The position numbers and the translations under genes are program-made. A stretch of 17,893 nt of DNA from an uncultured Opitutia bacterium (GTDB taxonomy: Bacteria; Verrucomicrobiota; Verrucomicrobiia; Opitutales; UBA953). How positions within the stretch are numbered: position 1 is the stretch's first letter; each line of letters opens with the position of its first letter. The notes beneath the pieces are model-generated. The model was not told the DNA's origin. It ran no database searches and was given only the letters and a program-made list of their open reading frames with translations. Shown here piece by piece: positions 7,257 to 16,275 of this stretch. The stretch spans positions 1 to 17,893 of the forward strand of contig CALEEU010000038.1 in NCBI GenBank assembly GCA_937875975.1, read 5' to 3'.

Positions 7257-8923
7257 AGCAGGCCGAGGAGTCGGCGGACGAGCGCGAGCGCGGCGTCGTG
7301 GTCGGTGGTATCTGGGGCGGCTGCGGCAAAACGTTCGCCGTAGGCTTGGAGAAAAAGGCTGTCGAGGATGGCCCGGTCGGCACCAGGCAGGGCTCGTTCG
7401 ACGTCGCTTTGGACCATCGCGGCTTCCTTGGCGCCTAGCAGCGCCGCGCTGCCGACCTGCAGGGCGTGGGCGAGGGATAGGGCGAAGGCGTGGTGGTTGC
7501 CTTGGCGCCGGGCGGCGGCGGCGGCAACGAGCGAGGCGCGGAGGGTCGAGCGGGCGCGTCGGCGGATACGAATCTCCGGGTGGGCCGCTAGGTATCCGAG
7601 CGCGAAGACCGCAGCGGTCAGTACGAGGAGCAGTGCCGCCAGGAAAACGTTGCCAGACCAGAAGGCGGGCGAAGCCGCGAGCTGAGTGGAGGGTGCGCCC
7701 AGGAAGAGCGCGGAGGTGCGGCGCGGTTCGGGCGTGGCCAAGCCGGTCACTGTCTTCTTCTTTAGGTCGGCTGGTGCGGCCGGATCGGCGGTGATGAGAT
7801 CGACCTTCGCTGGCGCGCTGCCGGTGACGGTGACCTCGACCGGCTTGAATTCGATACGGCTATACTTCTTTGTCAGCGGGTCGAAGGTCGAGAAGCGGAT
7901 GGCAGGAGTGAGCAGCTTGCCGGGAAGACGAGGGACGAGCGTGTAGACGAAGAAACGCTGCGCCTCGGAATGACGGCGGCGTTCTTGTGCCGGCAGGACA
8001 TCCCACTGTTCGCTCCCGGGGATTTCTGGCGGGATGAGGCGATCGAGATTGCCGGTGCCCGTGATGATTGCCCGCAGGCGGATGGGCTCGCCCACCTCGG
8101 GTTTATCTTTGGAGACCTGCACGGCCTCCGCGGCGAAGGCGCCGATGGCGCCAGACCAGTCGGCGGGCCGACCGCGTTCAGGGACATGTTCGACGGTAAG
8201 TTTGTGGCGGAAGGCGAACGGCCGGTCACGGCCGCTGTTGCTGAAGGGGTTCGCCGTGGCGCCTTGGATGAGCATCGTGCCGTTGAGCGCGAGCTCACTC
8301 ACGCCTTCGCGGATAGGGGTGAGTTCGAAGGTCGTCTGCATGCCTTGTCCGAGCTCTTCGGGCAGCGGCTGGCGGTCGGCGGTCACGAAGAGGGTGAAGC
8401 CTTCGGCCAAGGATTCGAGGCCGAAGCTGGCCACGACGGCCTCCTCTTCGCCGCCGCGCATACGGATCGCGCCGCGGATGAGCTCACCGACGTAGAACGT
8501 GCGATCGGGGATAACGAGTTCGGCGCGTGCCTGGGTGGTCCGTCGGTAAGCCACGCTCTTGCTGACCGTGAGTTTGATTTCCGGCACGGCGATGATCTTG
8601 CGGGCGAAGCGCAGGTTAAAGGCCGGGATGACGTACTCGCCTTCCTGGTCGGGCGCGACGCCGGAATAGTTGATGGTGGCTTCGTTGGAGTCAGAGCGGA
8701 CAATCTGGCCGGAGAGACGCAGGGCCATGCCGCGCGGAGGCCGGATTTCTTTCCCCGCCTGCTGGGCGCCGCCGAGGATGACGTCCGACTCGATGATGAT
8801 CTGGAGCCGGAACGGCTGGCCGGGTGCGGTGACGCGCGGGGTGATCTCCCAGCTGACACGATCCTCCGCCCCGGCGGTGAGTCCGAAGAAGAGGGCGAAG
8901 CAGAAGGAGAGCAGGCGACGCAT
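7253..8923 (-). CDS. batD: BatD family oxygen-tolerance protein
   Basis: A 556-residue protein with a signal peptide (1-19), a long beta-rich periplasmic part (about 20-415) and one membrane helix near 421-447. A basic stop-transfer stretch (RIRRRAR) follows, then a helical cytoplasmic tail of about 100 residues. The N-terminal stretch, including ITPRVTAPGQPFRLQIIIES and later YVIPAFNLRF, is typical of the BatD/oxygen-tolerance family, whose members are large Ig-like secreted or membrane proteins next to VWA proteins BatA and BatB. Its ATG is one base after the batC-like stop, with AAGGA eight bases upstream. Its function is inferred from Bacteroides and Leptospira Bat operons, where loss has been linked to oxidative-stress phenotypes in some species and not in others. 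Confidence 0.9.
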   Translation of the reverse strand: MRRLLSFCFALFFGLTAGAEDRVSWEITPRVTAPGQPFRLQIIIESDVILGGAQQAGKEIRPPRGMALRLSGQIVRSDSNEATINYSGVAPDQEGEYVIPAFNLRFARKIIAVPEIKLTVSKSVAYRRTTQARAELVIPDRTFYVGELIRGAIRMRGGEEEAVVASFGLESLAEGFTLFVTADRQPLPEELGQGMQTTFELTPIREGVSELALNGTMLIQGATANPFSNSGRDRPFAFRHKLTVEHVPERGRPADWSGAIGAFAAEAVQVSKDKPEVGEPIRLRAIITGTGNLDRLIPPEIPGSEQWDVLPAQERRRHSEAQRFFVYTLVPRLPGKLLTPAIRFSTFDPLTKKYSRIEFKPVEVTVTGSAPAKVDLITADPAAPADLKKKTVTGLATPEPRRTSALFLGAPSTQLAASPAFWSGNVFLAALLLVLTAAVFALGYLAAHPEIRIRRRARSTLRASLVAAAAARRQGNHHAFALSLAHALQVGSAALLGAKEAAMVQSDVERALPGADRAILDSLFLQAYGERFAAAAPDTTDHDAALALVRRLLGLL

Positions 8924-8924
8924 C

Positions 8925-9896
8925 TCAGTAGTCCTTGCCTTTCTTGTCGGCCGGCTTGCCGCCTTTGCCGCCCTTGCCGTCTTGGCCGCCAGCGGGCATC
9001 TTGCGCCCGAATTCGTTCTTCAGGCCTTCGAGGGAGCCGCGGGCTTCCTGTTCGGTCATCTTTTGTTCCTCGCCCGGCTTACCCTTCTTCGGGTCGCCGT
9101 TACCGGCCTTCGGCTTCTGCCTTTCGGGCGGCAGGAAATTCTCATCGTCCTCCTCCTCGCCTTCGGTGTTCTGGGGCAGCTTGTCGTCCGGGATACGTTT
9201 CACGAGTTCCTGAATCACGGTGCGGAGCTCTTCGAGTTTCTTGCGCTGAGCCTCAATGGCTTCCTCGAGCGCGTTGGTCTCACGGCGCAGGGCGCGGAGT
9301 AGCTCCTCAATCGCGTCGGCGTTCGCCTTGGCCTGCGTATCGGCCACATCCAGCTCGTGGGCGCCGCGGAAATCGCCGATCGAGCGAGTCCAGGCGGCGA
9401 CGACGCCGATCCGCTTGGTGACCATGGCTTCCTCTTGCGGGATCAGTTTCTTGATGGTGCGGAAGGTGCCGATGCCGCCGCCGAGCGCGGAGGTTGCGGG
9501 GACGTAGTCTGGTTCGCGGCCCTCAGCCTTGGCCTTATCGAGTAATTCAATCTGATCCTTCATGTCCGAGATGTCCGCGTCGGCTGCCTCAAGGTAGGAG
9601 CGCGCAATGGAAAGTTCGGTCACATCGCCGGCGGTCTTGCCACCGAGCGCGGTCTTGCCCTTGCCGAAGCGGACGTGGCCAAGGTTATGGAGCGCGGGCG
9701 GACGTAACGGGTCAATGTCGTGTCCGAGCGAGGCGCGGAGGGCGTCTTCGGCGCCAGCGAGATCGCCCTCGGCGAGGCGTTGGGTGCCGCGGTTGTGGAG
9801 TTCGCGGGCATCGAGCTTGGCGAGCTCATCTTTGGGTGCCTTGTCGGCCGCGAGGCCAGCCGACATGAGGATGAGCAGCGAGAGGAGGTTTCTCAT
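8925..9896 (-). CDS. batC: BatC-like periplasmic TPR and coiled-coil protein
   Basis: A 323-residue protein with a signal peptide (MRNLLSLLILMSAGLAA), a TPR-like region (about 28-80), a second helical region (91-190), a long coiled coil (191-235), an acidic patch (GEEEDDE near 246-252) and a C-terminal tail rich in Lys, Gly and Pro (255-323). The segment MTEQEARGSLEGLKNE (280-295) resembles a short helical motif I recall from TPR proteins of other Bat operons. BatC in Bacteroides is a TPR protein at this operon position, so the name rests on context plus the TPR; coiled coil and tail are not standard. ATG 9896 was chosen because it opens a clean signal peptide and overlaps the batB stop by four bases. 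The upstream in-frame extension to 9971 lies inside batB. Confidence 0.7.
   Translation of the reverse strand: MRNLLSLLILMSAGLAADKAPKDELAKLDARELHNRGTQRLAEGDLAGAEDALRASLGHDIDPLRPPALHNLGHVRFGKGKTALGGKTAGDVTELSIARSYLEAADADISDMKDQIELLDKAKAEGREPDYVPATSALGGGIGTFRTIKKLIPQEEAMVTKRIGVVAAWTRSIGDFRGAHELDVADTQAKANADAIEELLRALRRETNALEEAIEAQRKKLEELRTVIQELVKRIPDDKLPQNTEGEEEDDENFLPPERQKPKAGNGDPKKGKPGEEQKMTEQEARGSLEGLKNEFGRKMPAGGQDGKGGKGGKPADKKGKDY
8932..8936 (-). promoter_or_regulatory. Shine-Dalgarno site for batD
   Basis: AAGGA on the minus strand lies eight bases before the batD ATG (8923), inside the last codons of the batC-like gene. It is one of the few classical ribosome-binding sites in the window. 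Confidence 0.5.
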
Positions 9897-10906
9897 GGCG
9901 AGGTAGTCTTGCGGCGGGTGGAGATGAGTGATTCGAGGACGAGCAGAAGGAGGGCGACGCCGATGAACCATTCCTCGCGCGGAATTCCCCGGCGCCCCGC
10001 GCCCCGTTCGTCGGTGCCAGCTTGGATCGCAAGTCGGAGCGCTTCCATTCCTTCGCCGGCCTGGCCGAGGCGAACAAAGCGGCCACCGGCAGCGTCGGCA
10101 ATGGCGCCAAGGGTCTTCTCGTCGAGGCGGCTCAGGACTTCTGCGCCATCCTTATCCTTCAACGTCTCAAGCGAACCGGCGGTGCTGATCACGCGGATTG
10201 GTCCGCCAGAAGGCGTGCCGATGCCTACGGTGTGCACCACGAGCCCCTTGCGCTTGAGCTGCTTGGCCATCTCGATGCCGCCCGCCTCGAGGTCTTCGCC
10301 GTCGGTGAGGATGATGAGCAGCTTGCGGTTACGGTTGGAGTAGAAGGCCAGCTCGGATTCCTCGATCGCGCGGCCGATGTCGGTGCCGGCGACCTGGATG
10401 CTGCCGGTATCGGTCTCCTCGAGCGTCCGGAAGAACGCGTCGTAATCGCGGGTCAGCGGGCATTGGAGGAAGGCCTGGCCGGAGAAGGCGATGAGCCCGA
10501 CGTTACCGGTGCCCTTGCGGCGGATGAAGTTGGCGATGGCGGCCTTGGCCCGGGCGAGGCGCGTGGGGCTCATGTCGGAGACGAGCATCGACTTGGAGAC
10601 GTCGAGCGCGAAGACCACATCCTCGGTGGCGCCCTTTTGCTGTGACACCTCCACGCCCCAGCGTGGCCCAGCGAAACAGGCGATGAGAAATGCGAAGGCA
10701 ACCGAAAGCGCGACGTCCTTCGTGCGGCGACGCGCCGAGGAATAGCCAGCGGTGAGACGATCGAGTAGGCGCGCCGCGGCGAAGCCAGCAAGCCCACGGC
10801 GACGCCGGCGCTCCGCCCAGCACAGGGCGACGAAGAGGAGGATGCCGCCCAGGACGGCGACCGTCAGCACCCAGGGCTGCTCGAAATGGAAGTCAGCGGT
10901 TTCCAT
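9893..10906 (-). CDS. batB: BatB, membrane-anchored VWA-domain protein
   Basis: A 337-residue protein with N-terminal membrane helices (about 11-30 and 64-81), a von Willebrand factor A domain (about 95-290) and a C-terminal helix (about 312-331). The metal-binding MIDAS motif is intact: Asp102-Val-Ser104-Lys-Ser106, the threonine in VAGTDIG and the aspartate in LTDGED. Charges place the VWA domain in the periplasm. The protein is a BatB-type partner of BatA and lies three bases after the batA stop, with no Shine-Dalgarno site, so it is probably translated by coupling. In Bat systems the VWA proteins are thought to act with the cytoplasmic MoxR ATPase on envelope targets that are not known for certain. 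Confidence 0.92.
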   Translation of the reverse strand: METADFHFEQPWVLTVAVLGGILLFVALCWAERRRRRGLAGFAAARLLDRLTAGYSSARRRTKDVALSVAFAFLIACFAGPRWGVEVSQQKGATEDVVFALDVSKSMLVSDMSPTRLARAKAAIANFIRRKGTGNVGLIAFSGQAFLQCPLTRDYDAFFRTLEETDTGSIQVAGTDIGRAIEESELAFYSNRNRKLLIILTDGEDLEAGGIEMAKQLKRKGLVVHTVGIGTPSGGPIRVISTAGSLETLKDKDGAEVLSRLDEKTLGAIADAAGGRFVRLGQAGEGMEALRLAIQAGTDERGAGRRGIPREEWFIGVALLLLVLESLISTRRKTTSP

Positions 10907-10909
10907 TAC

Positions 10910-11950
10910 TTAGGGGGCGCGGGGGCGCAGGAGGCCCCAGCCAAGTTCAAGGATAAGGAGCAATCCGGCGAGGGCGGCCCAGACCAGGCGGTAGCTTTCG
11001 TAGACGACGGACTCGCGGATACGCACCTCAGTGCGCTCGAGGCGGTCGATCTCCTCGTAGACGCGGCTCAACTGATTTTGGTCGAGGGCGCGGTAGAAGC
11101 GACCGTTGGCAATCTTGGCCATCTTGCCGAGCATCTCGTAGTTGGCCGGGTTGATGGTCTGCATCGGGATCGTCTTACCCAGGACGTCGCGATAGATTTT
11201 GCCCGTGCGCGTATCGAAGCGCGGCAGGACGGTGGGCTCATCCTTGCCGAGGCCGATGCAGTACATGCGGATGCCGAGCGCGGCGGCGAGTTCGGCGGCA
11301 GGAATGGGCAGGATGGCCTTGCTCATGTTGTCGTCGCCGTCGGTCAGCAGGATGATGACCTTGGAGCCTTTGCCCTTCGTGTTCTTCATCCGGTCCACCG
11401 CCATCGCCACGCCTTCGCCGATGGCCGTACCAGTCTCCTGGATGATCCCGATATGCATGCGGTCGATGCCTTTTTCGACCCAGATCTTATTAATCGTGAG
11501 CGGGCTCAGCAGGTAAGGCTTACCGGAGAAGACCACCGCGCCGATGCGGTCTTCGGGTCGCTTGGAGAGGAATTCGTAAATGACGCTCTGGCTTGCTTGC
11601 CAGCGTGTCACCTCAGCGCGGGGCGTGCTCATATCCAAGGCCATCATCGACCACGAAAGGTCGACGACCATCATGATATCGAGGCCTTCGGTCTCGCGTT
11701 CGATTTCTTTGTTCGCCGTCCGCGGACCAGCGAGGGCAATGATGAGGAGCGCCGCAGTGAGGAGGCGGAGGAAGGCGCGGAGACGGCCGCTTTGTTCGCG
11801 CACGGGGCGACCGAGGCCGTCGAGGAGCGATGTGTCAGGGTAGGTCAGCGCGGCGGCTTTGCCCACGCGTCCACGAAGCCAAGAGTAAAGCGGGAGGAGC
11901 GCCAACAGGAGGAGCGCCCACGGATATTGGAATTCAAAGCCGAGGTCCAT
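10910..11950 (-). CDS. batA: BatA, membrane-anchored VWA-domain protein
   Basis: A 346-residue VWA protein with helices near 8-26 and 58-76, a periplasmic VWA domain (about 90-300) and a C-terminal helix near 322-340. The MIDAS motif is complete: Asp97-Leu-Ser99-Trp-Ser101, the threonine of ETGTAIGEG and the aspartate of LLTDGDD. BatA and BatB are paralogues that adjoin each other in nearly all Bat operons. The ATG overlaps the upstream gene's stop by one base (TGATG). It has the best Shine-Dalgarno site in the window, AGGAGG, which suggests that batA is translated at least partly independently of upstream genes. Confidence 0.93.
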   Translation of the reverse strand: MDLGFEFQYPWALLLLALLPLYSWLRGRVGKAAALTYPDTSLLDGLGRPVREQSGRLRAFLRLLTAALLIIALAGPRTANKEIERETEGLDIMMVVDLSWSMMALDMSTPRAEVTRWQASQSVIYEFLSKRPEDRIGAVVFSGKPYLLSPLTINKIWVEKGIDRMHIGIIQETGTAIGEGVAMAVDRMKNTKGKGSKVIILLTDGDDNMSKAILPIPAAELAAALGIRMYCIGLGKDEPTVLPRFDTRTGKIYRDVLGKTIPMQTINPANYEMLGKMAKIANGRFYRALDQNQLSRVYEEIDRLERTEVRIRESVVYESYRLVWAALAGLLLILELGWGLLRPRAP

Positions 11951-12546
11951 CAGGCGTGATCCCTCCTAGGCAATGGGGGTGGGCCTGGTAGCGGCGGCGG
12001 AACGTCGGGCGCGGCTGGGCGTGGCTTGGGCGGGACAAGCGGCGCGGCAACAGGCCTTGCGAACGTACGATGCGCGTCCTCGACGCGCTTGGCGGCCTCC
12101 CGGATACCAGCGATGAGCAGGGGCACCTCGAGTGACCCGCCGGCGAACTTCGCGGCGTCGGCGCTATGGAGTACAGCGAGCAAGGGCTGGCGGGCCGGCA
12201 GGAAAACCGGCAGGCCGGCTAAAACCGCGACGAGTTCTTCCGTTGAAAGTGAGACGGCCGCACGTGCGTCGGTCGATGCGAGGTAGACCCGGAGCGCGCG
12301 GGTGGCTTTGGCGATGGCGGCGGGCGCGGGCTCGGCCTCGGCGAGGCGTAGCGCCACGTCGAGCTGGGCGAGCGGAGCCAGCGAGGGTGGGCCCTTGCGG
12401 AGGAATTGGCGGAGGGCGACGACGCCGAGGACAATCAGGCCAAGGGCGATTAAGCCGATGGCCCAATAGGATTCCCAGGCTGCCGGCGCGATGATCGGCT
12501 TGGGTCCCTGGAGGACGAAAGGGGCTTCTTCGAGGGCGAGGAACAT
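11950..12546 (-). CDS. Small single-pass membrane protein of the MoxR/Bat block (DUF4381-like)
   Basis: A 198-residue protein with a short N-terminus, one membrane helix at about 26-47, a helical cytoplasmic region (about 53-160) and a proline-rich C-terminal tail (about 165-198, with runs such as PPPLPGPPPLP). Its size, single helix and position between the DUF58 gene and batA match the DUF4381 proteins found in many MoxR/Bat operons. Pairwise similarity is low in this family, so this call is mainly contextual. The ATG overlaps the DUF58 stop by one base (TAATG), and no Shine-Dalgarno site precedes it. No enzymatic motif is visible; a scaffold role joining the cytoplasmic ATPase/DUF58 pair to membrane partners is only an inference. 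Confidence 0.65.
   Translation of the reverse strand: MFLALEEAPFVLQGPKPIIAPAAWESYWAIGLIALGLIVLGVVALRQFLRKGPPSLAPLAQLDVALRLAEAEPAPAAIAKATRALRVYLASTDARAAVSLSTEELVAVLAGLPVFLPARQPLLAVLHSADAAKFAGGSLEVPLLIAGIREAAKRVEDAHRTFARPVAAPLVPPKPRPAAPDVPPPLPGPPPLPRRDHA
11962..11967 (-). promoter_or_regulatory. Strong Shine-Dalgarno site for batA
   Basis: AGGAGG on the minus strand lies 11 bases before the batA ATG at 11950, within the end of the preceding gene. It is the only full consensus site in the window, which shows that the organism's ribosomes can probably use the anti-SD sequence. Confidence 0.55.
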
Positions 12547-13454
12547 TAGCGTCGGCGCCGGCGGCGTTCGAAGAAACGGGAAAGGGTGGGGGCGACGGAA
12601 TCCTCGGCGTCGAGTCGGGCGACATCCATTCCTGCGCGAGCTAGGCCAGCGGCGGTCGCGGCGAGTCGGGCTTCCGCGTTGGCGGCAAAGGTTTGGCGGA
12701 CGTACTCAGACCCTGTGTCGACTTCGCGGATTTCGCCCGTCTCGGCGTCTTGTAGCGCGACCATGCCGACGTCGGGTAGCTCGCGCTCGCGTGCGTCGAC
12801 CAATTGGACGCAAGCGGTGTCGTGGCGCGCGTTGAGTTCGCCGAGCGCGGCGGCCATGGCGTCGGTGCCTTCGGACCCAGCGAGGAAATCGGAGACCACG
12901 AAGACCATCGAGCGACGTTTGAGTGCGCGGCCCAGACGGCGCATCGGCTGCGCAAAAGAGGTGCGGCGCGAGACGGGCCGGAACTCAAGCACGTCGCGGA
13001 TGAGGCGGAGGACGTGTCGGCGGCCCTTCTTTGGGCTCACCCAGAGTTCTTCCCGGTCAGTGAAGAGGAGCAGGCCGACCTTGTCGCCCGCCTTGAGCGC
13101 GGAGACGGCGAGGCAGGCGGCGACCTCGGCCGCACGTTCGCGGATGGTCGCTTCGCCGGAGCCGAAGGAAGAGGAGCCCGAGATGTCGACCGCGATCACC
13201 ATCGTGAGTTCGCGTTCCTCGCGGTAAAGCCGGATGAACGGCTTACCTGTACGCGCGGTCACGTTCCAATCCATCGAGCGCACGTCGTCGCCTGGGACGT
13301 ATTCGCGCAGTTCTTCGAAATCCGTGCCGCGCCCTTTGAAGCGTGAGAGGTAGGCACCGACCATCGCGTCGTTCACCGCACGCGTGGCGACAATCTCGAC
13401 GCGCTGGGCGCGGCGGAGAGTCTCCTGCGGGTGGGTCGGGACGGGCTGGGCCAC
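12546..13454 (-). CDS. DUF58 domain protein (MoxR partner)
   Basis: A 302-residue cytoplasmic protein with no membrane helix. The segment KGRGTDFEELREYVPGDDVR (40-59) followed by SMDWNVTAR is the core DUF58 signature. A VWA-like fold follows with a MIDAS-type motif, Asp90-Ile-Ser92-Gly-Ser94. DUF58 proteins almost always adjoin a MoxR ATPase, as here, and are thought to be its cytoplasmic VWA-like partner. The start is GTG 13454, which is 15 bases after the moxR stop and has no clear Shine-Dalgarno site; it was chosen because residues 10-30 align with the usual family N-terminus. The next methionine is at residue 31, too late. Confidence 0.92.
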   Translation of the reverse strand: MAQPVPTHPQETLRRAQRVEIVATRAVNDAMVGAYLSRFKGRGTDFEELREYVPGDDVRSMDWNVTARTGKPFIRLYREERELTMVIAVDISGSSSFGSGEATIRERAAEVAACLAVSALKAGDKVGLLLFTDREELWVSPKKGRRHVLRLIRDVLEFRPVSRRTSFAQPMRRLGRALKRRSMVFVVSDFLAGSEGTDAMAAALGELNARHDTACVQLVDARERELPDVGMVALQDAETGEIREVDTGSEYVRQTFAANAEARLAATAAGLARAGMDVARLDAEDSVAPTLSRFFERRRRRR

Positions 13455-13469
13455 GGTCGCCGGGATTGC

Positions 13470-14438
<969 letters not shown>

Positions 14439-14526
14439 GGGGGTAGGGAAGGGGCGCGCGGGGTGGCGCGTTCGGCGGATCTCCGCCCACTTGGCAGTGT
14501 CCGGCAGAGCCGGTTTCGTCTCTGAA
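14439..14526 (-). other. pyrG-moxR gap with two small hairpins
   Basis: The 88-base gap contains two perfect inverted repeats: CCGGC/GCCGG at 14501-14513 with a three-base loop, and GGCGGA/TCCGCC at 14474-14487 with a two-base loop. Neither is followed by a T run on the minus strand, so neither looks like an intrinsic terminator. No promoter is clear. The Bat block may be read through from pyrG or use a promoter I cannot recognise. Confidence 0.4.
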
Positions 14527-16128
14527 TTAGCAGGACAGCCGGGACTTCTCAACCGCAGCCTTCACAAAAGCGGCAAAGAGGGGGTGGGCACGGTCTGGGC
14601 GGGACTTGAATTCCGGGTGGTACTGGACCCCGACCATCCAGGGGTGGTCCTTGACCTCGACGATTTCGACCAAGCCGCTCTGGGGGTTGGTGCCTCCGAC
14701 GATCAGGCCGGCCGCCTCCAGCCGGGCCCGGTAGGCGTCGTTATATTCGAAGCGGTGGCGGTGGCGTTCCTTGATGTCATCGATGCCGTAGGCGGCGCGG
14801 GCGCGGCTGCCTGGGGTCAAGGCGCAGTCGTAGGAGCCCAGGCGCATCGTGCCGCCCTTGGTCACCACGCTCTTCTGCGATTCCATGAGGTGGATGACGG
14901 GGTTCTTGGTCTCGGGGGCGAACTCGGTCGAGTGGGCGTCCTTCAGGCCGAGGACGTGCCGGGCGTATTCGATGACGGTGATCTGCATGCCGAGGCAGAG
15001 CCCGTAGAAGGGGACCTTGCGTTCGCGCGCGAACTTCGCGGCGATGATCTTGCCTTCGATGCCGCGATTACCGAAGCCGCCCGGGACGAGGATGCCATCC
15101 AGGCCTTCGAGCTGCGCGGTGCCCTTGGTCTCGAGGTCCTCGGCGTCGATGCGCACGACTTCGACGGCGGTCTCGTTGGCGATGCCGCCGTGCGTGATGG
15201 ATTCGTAGACGGACTTGTACGCGTCCTGGAGCTCGATGTATTTGCCGACGACGCCGACGCGCACGCGATGCTTCGGCTCGAGGAGGCGGCGGACGATCTC
15301 GCGCCATGGCGTAATGTCGATCGGCTGGCACTGCAGGCCGAGACGCTTGACGACGACCTCGTCGATGCGCTGCTCGGCGAGCTGCAACGGGAGCTCGTAG
15401 ATGGAGTGCTCGACGTCGCGGCATTCGAACACGGCGTCGAGGCCGACGTTACAATAGAGCGAGAGCTTCTGGCGGTTTTCCTCGCCGATGGGGCGGTCGG
15501 TGCGGCAGACGAGCAGGTCAGGCTGGATGCCGATTTCACGTAGTTTTGCGACGGATTGCTGCGAAGGCTTGGTCTTAAGTTCGCCTGCGGCCTTGATGAA
15601 GGGCACCAGCGTGCAATGCAGGAAAGCCACGTTCTCACGGCCGGCATCATGCTGAAACTGACGGAGCGCTTCGAGGAAGGGCAGGCCTTCGATATCGCCG
15701 GTGGTGCCACCAATTTCAGTGATGAGTACGTCGACACCTTCGCCGCCCTTGAGGATACGTTCCTTGATCTCGTTGGTGACGTGCGGGATGACTTGCACGG
15801 TCTTGCCGAGGTAGTCGCCGCGGCGTTCCTTCTGGATGACGGTCTCGTAGACCTGGCCGGAGCTCAGGCTGTTGAGGCGCGAGAGTTCGCCCGACGTGAA
15901 ACGTTCGTAGTGGCCAAGGTCGAGGTCCGTCTCGGCACCATCGTTAAGCACGTAGACTTCACCGTGCTGGTAGGGGCTCATGGTGCCCGGATCGACGTTG
16001 AGGTACGGATCGAATTTCTGGATACGCACCTTGAGTCCGCGGCATTCGAGGAGCGCACCGAGGGCGGCGGCGGTGAGGCCTTTACCCAGGGAGGAGATAA
16101 CGCCTCCGGTGACAAAAATATACTTCAT
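14527..16128 (-). CDS. pyrG: CTP synthase
   Basis: Converts UTP to CTP using ATP and ammonia from glutamine. The 533 residues match the usual family length of about 535-545. The N-terminal synthase domain opens with MKYIFVTGGVISSLGKG, containing the P-loop, followed by IQKFDPYLNVDPGTMSPYQH and LITEIGGTTGDIE. The C-terminal class I glutamine amidotransferase domain has the catalytic triad Cys378 (GLCLGMQ), His504 and Glu506 (YHPEF). All key residues are present, so the enzyme should be active. The start ATG 16128 gives the canonical N-terminus; an in-frame extension of 105 codons to 16443 is rejected because it crosses the divergent intergenic region. A hairpin with a T-tract lies about 30 bases upstream and may regulate it. 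Confidence 0.98.
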   Translation of the reverse strand: MKYIFVTGGVISSLGKGLTAAALGALLECRGLKVRIQKFDPYLNVDPGTMSPYQHGEVYVLNDGAETDLDLGHYERFTSGELSRLNSLSSGQVYETVIQKERRGDYLGKTVQVIPHVTNEIKERILKGGEGVDVLITEIGGTTGDIEGLPFLEALRQFQHDAGRENVAFLHCTLVPFIKAAGELKTKPSQQSVAKLREIGIQPDLLVCRTDRPIGEENRQKLSLYCNVGLDAVFECRDVEHSIYELPLQLAEQRIDEVVVKRLGLQCQPIDITPWREIVRRLLEPKHRVRVGVVGKYIELQDAYKSVYESITHGGIANETAVEVVRIDAEDLETKGTAQLEGLDGILVPGGFGNRGIEGKIIAAKFARERKVPFYGLCLGMQITVIEYARHVLGLKDAHSTEFAPETKNPVIHLMESQKSVVTKGGTMRLGSYDCALTPGSRARAAYGIDDIKERHRHRFEYNDAYRARLEAAGLIVGGTNPQSGLVEIVEVKDHPWMVGVQYHPEFKSRPDRAHPLFAAFVKAAVEKSRLSC

Positions 16129-16156
16129 GGAAAGGGTCGGGTGGGCGGGGGGCGGA

Positions 16157-16200
16157 TAAAAACGAAAAGACCGGCAGGTCCTGTGACGGAGAGCCGGTCT
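16157..16200 (-). terminator. Candidate attenuator in the pyrG leader
   Basis: On the minus strand a perfect 8-base stem, AGACCGGC (16200-16193) with GCCGGTCT (16175-16168), encloses a 17-base loop and leads straight into a T-rich tract, TTTCGTTTTTA (16167-16157). This is an intrinsic-terminator layout. No minus-strand gene lies upstream of it, since sdhC runs the other way, so it can only affect transcripts heading into pyrG, whose ATG begins 29 bases further on. It is read here as a transcription attenuator. The same sequence has no T run in the plus direction. Confidence 0.55.
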
Positions 16201-16210
16201 GGACTTTCGA

Positions 16211-16238
16211 ATTGCATGGCCGAAAAAAACCATGGCAA
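16211..16238 (-). promoter_or_regulatory. Weak candidate promoter for pyrG
   Basis: On the minus strand, TTGCCA (16238-16233) and TGCAAT (16216-16211) are 16 bases apart and resemble sigma-70 -35 and -10 boxes (5/6 and 4/6 matches, though the conserved A of the -10 is missing). Transcription from here would start a few bases before the attenuator-like hairpin. The evidence is weak. Confidence 0.2.
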
Positions 16239-16275
16239 GCGGTTTTTCCGGGCAGACCCGTTCTGGTCGAGCCTT

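Noticed and set aside
7970..9421. Plus-strand open frame of 483 codons opposite batD and batC
   Set aside because: It spans two genes and their junction, has no recognisable domain and ends in Arg/Ser/Pro-rich low-complexity sequence.
11950..12050. Proline-rich tail of the DUF4381-like protein as ligand for the BatE SH3 domain
   Set aside because: Predicted topology puts the proline-rich tail in the cytoplasm and the BatE SH3 domain in the periplasm; bacterial SH3 domains also rarely bind such peptides.
16220..16251. Hairpin CCG-AAAAACC / GGTTTTT-CGG as a terminator
   Set aside because: The A and T runs are inside the stem itself and no T tract follows the stem, so it does not fit an intrinsic terminator in either direction, though it may fold in RNA.
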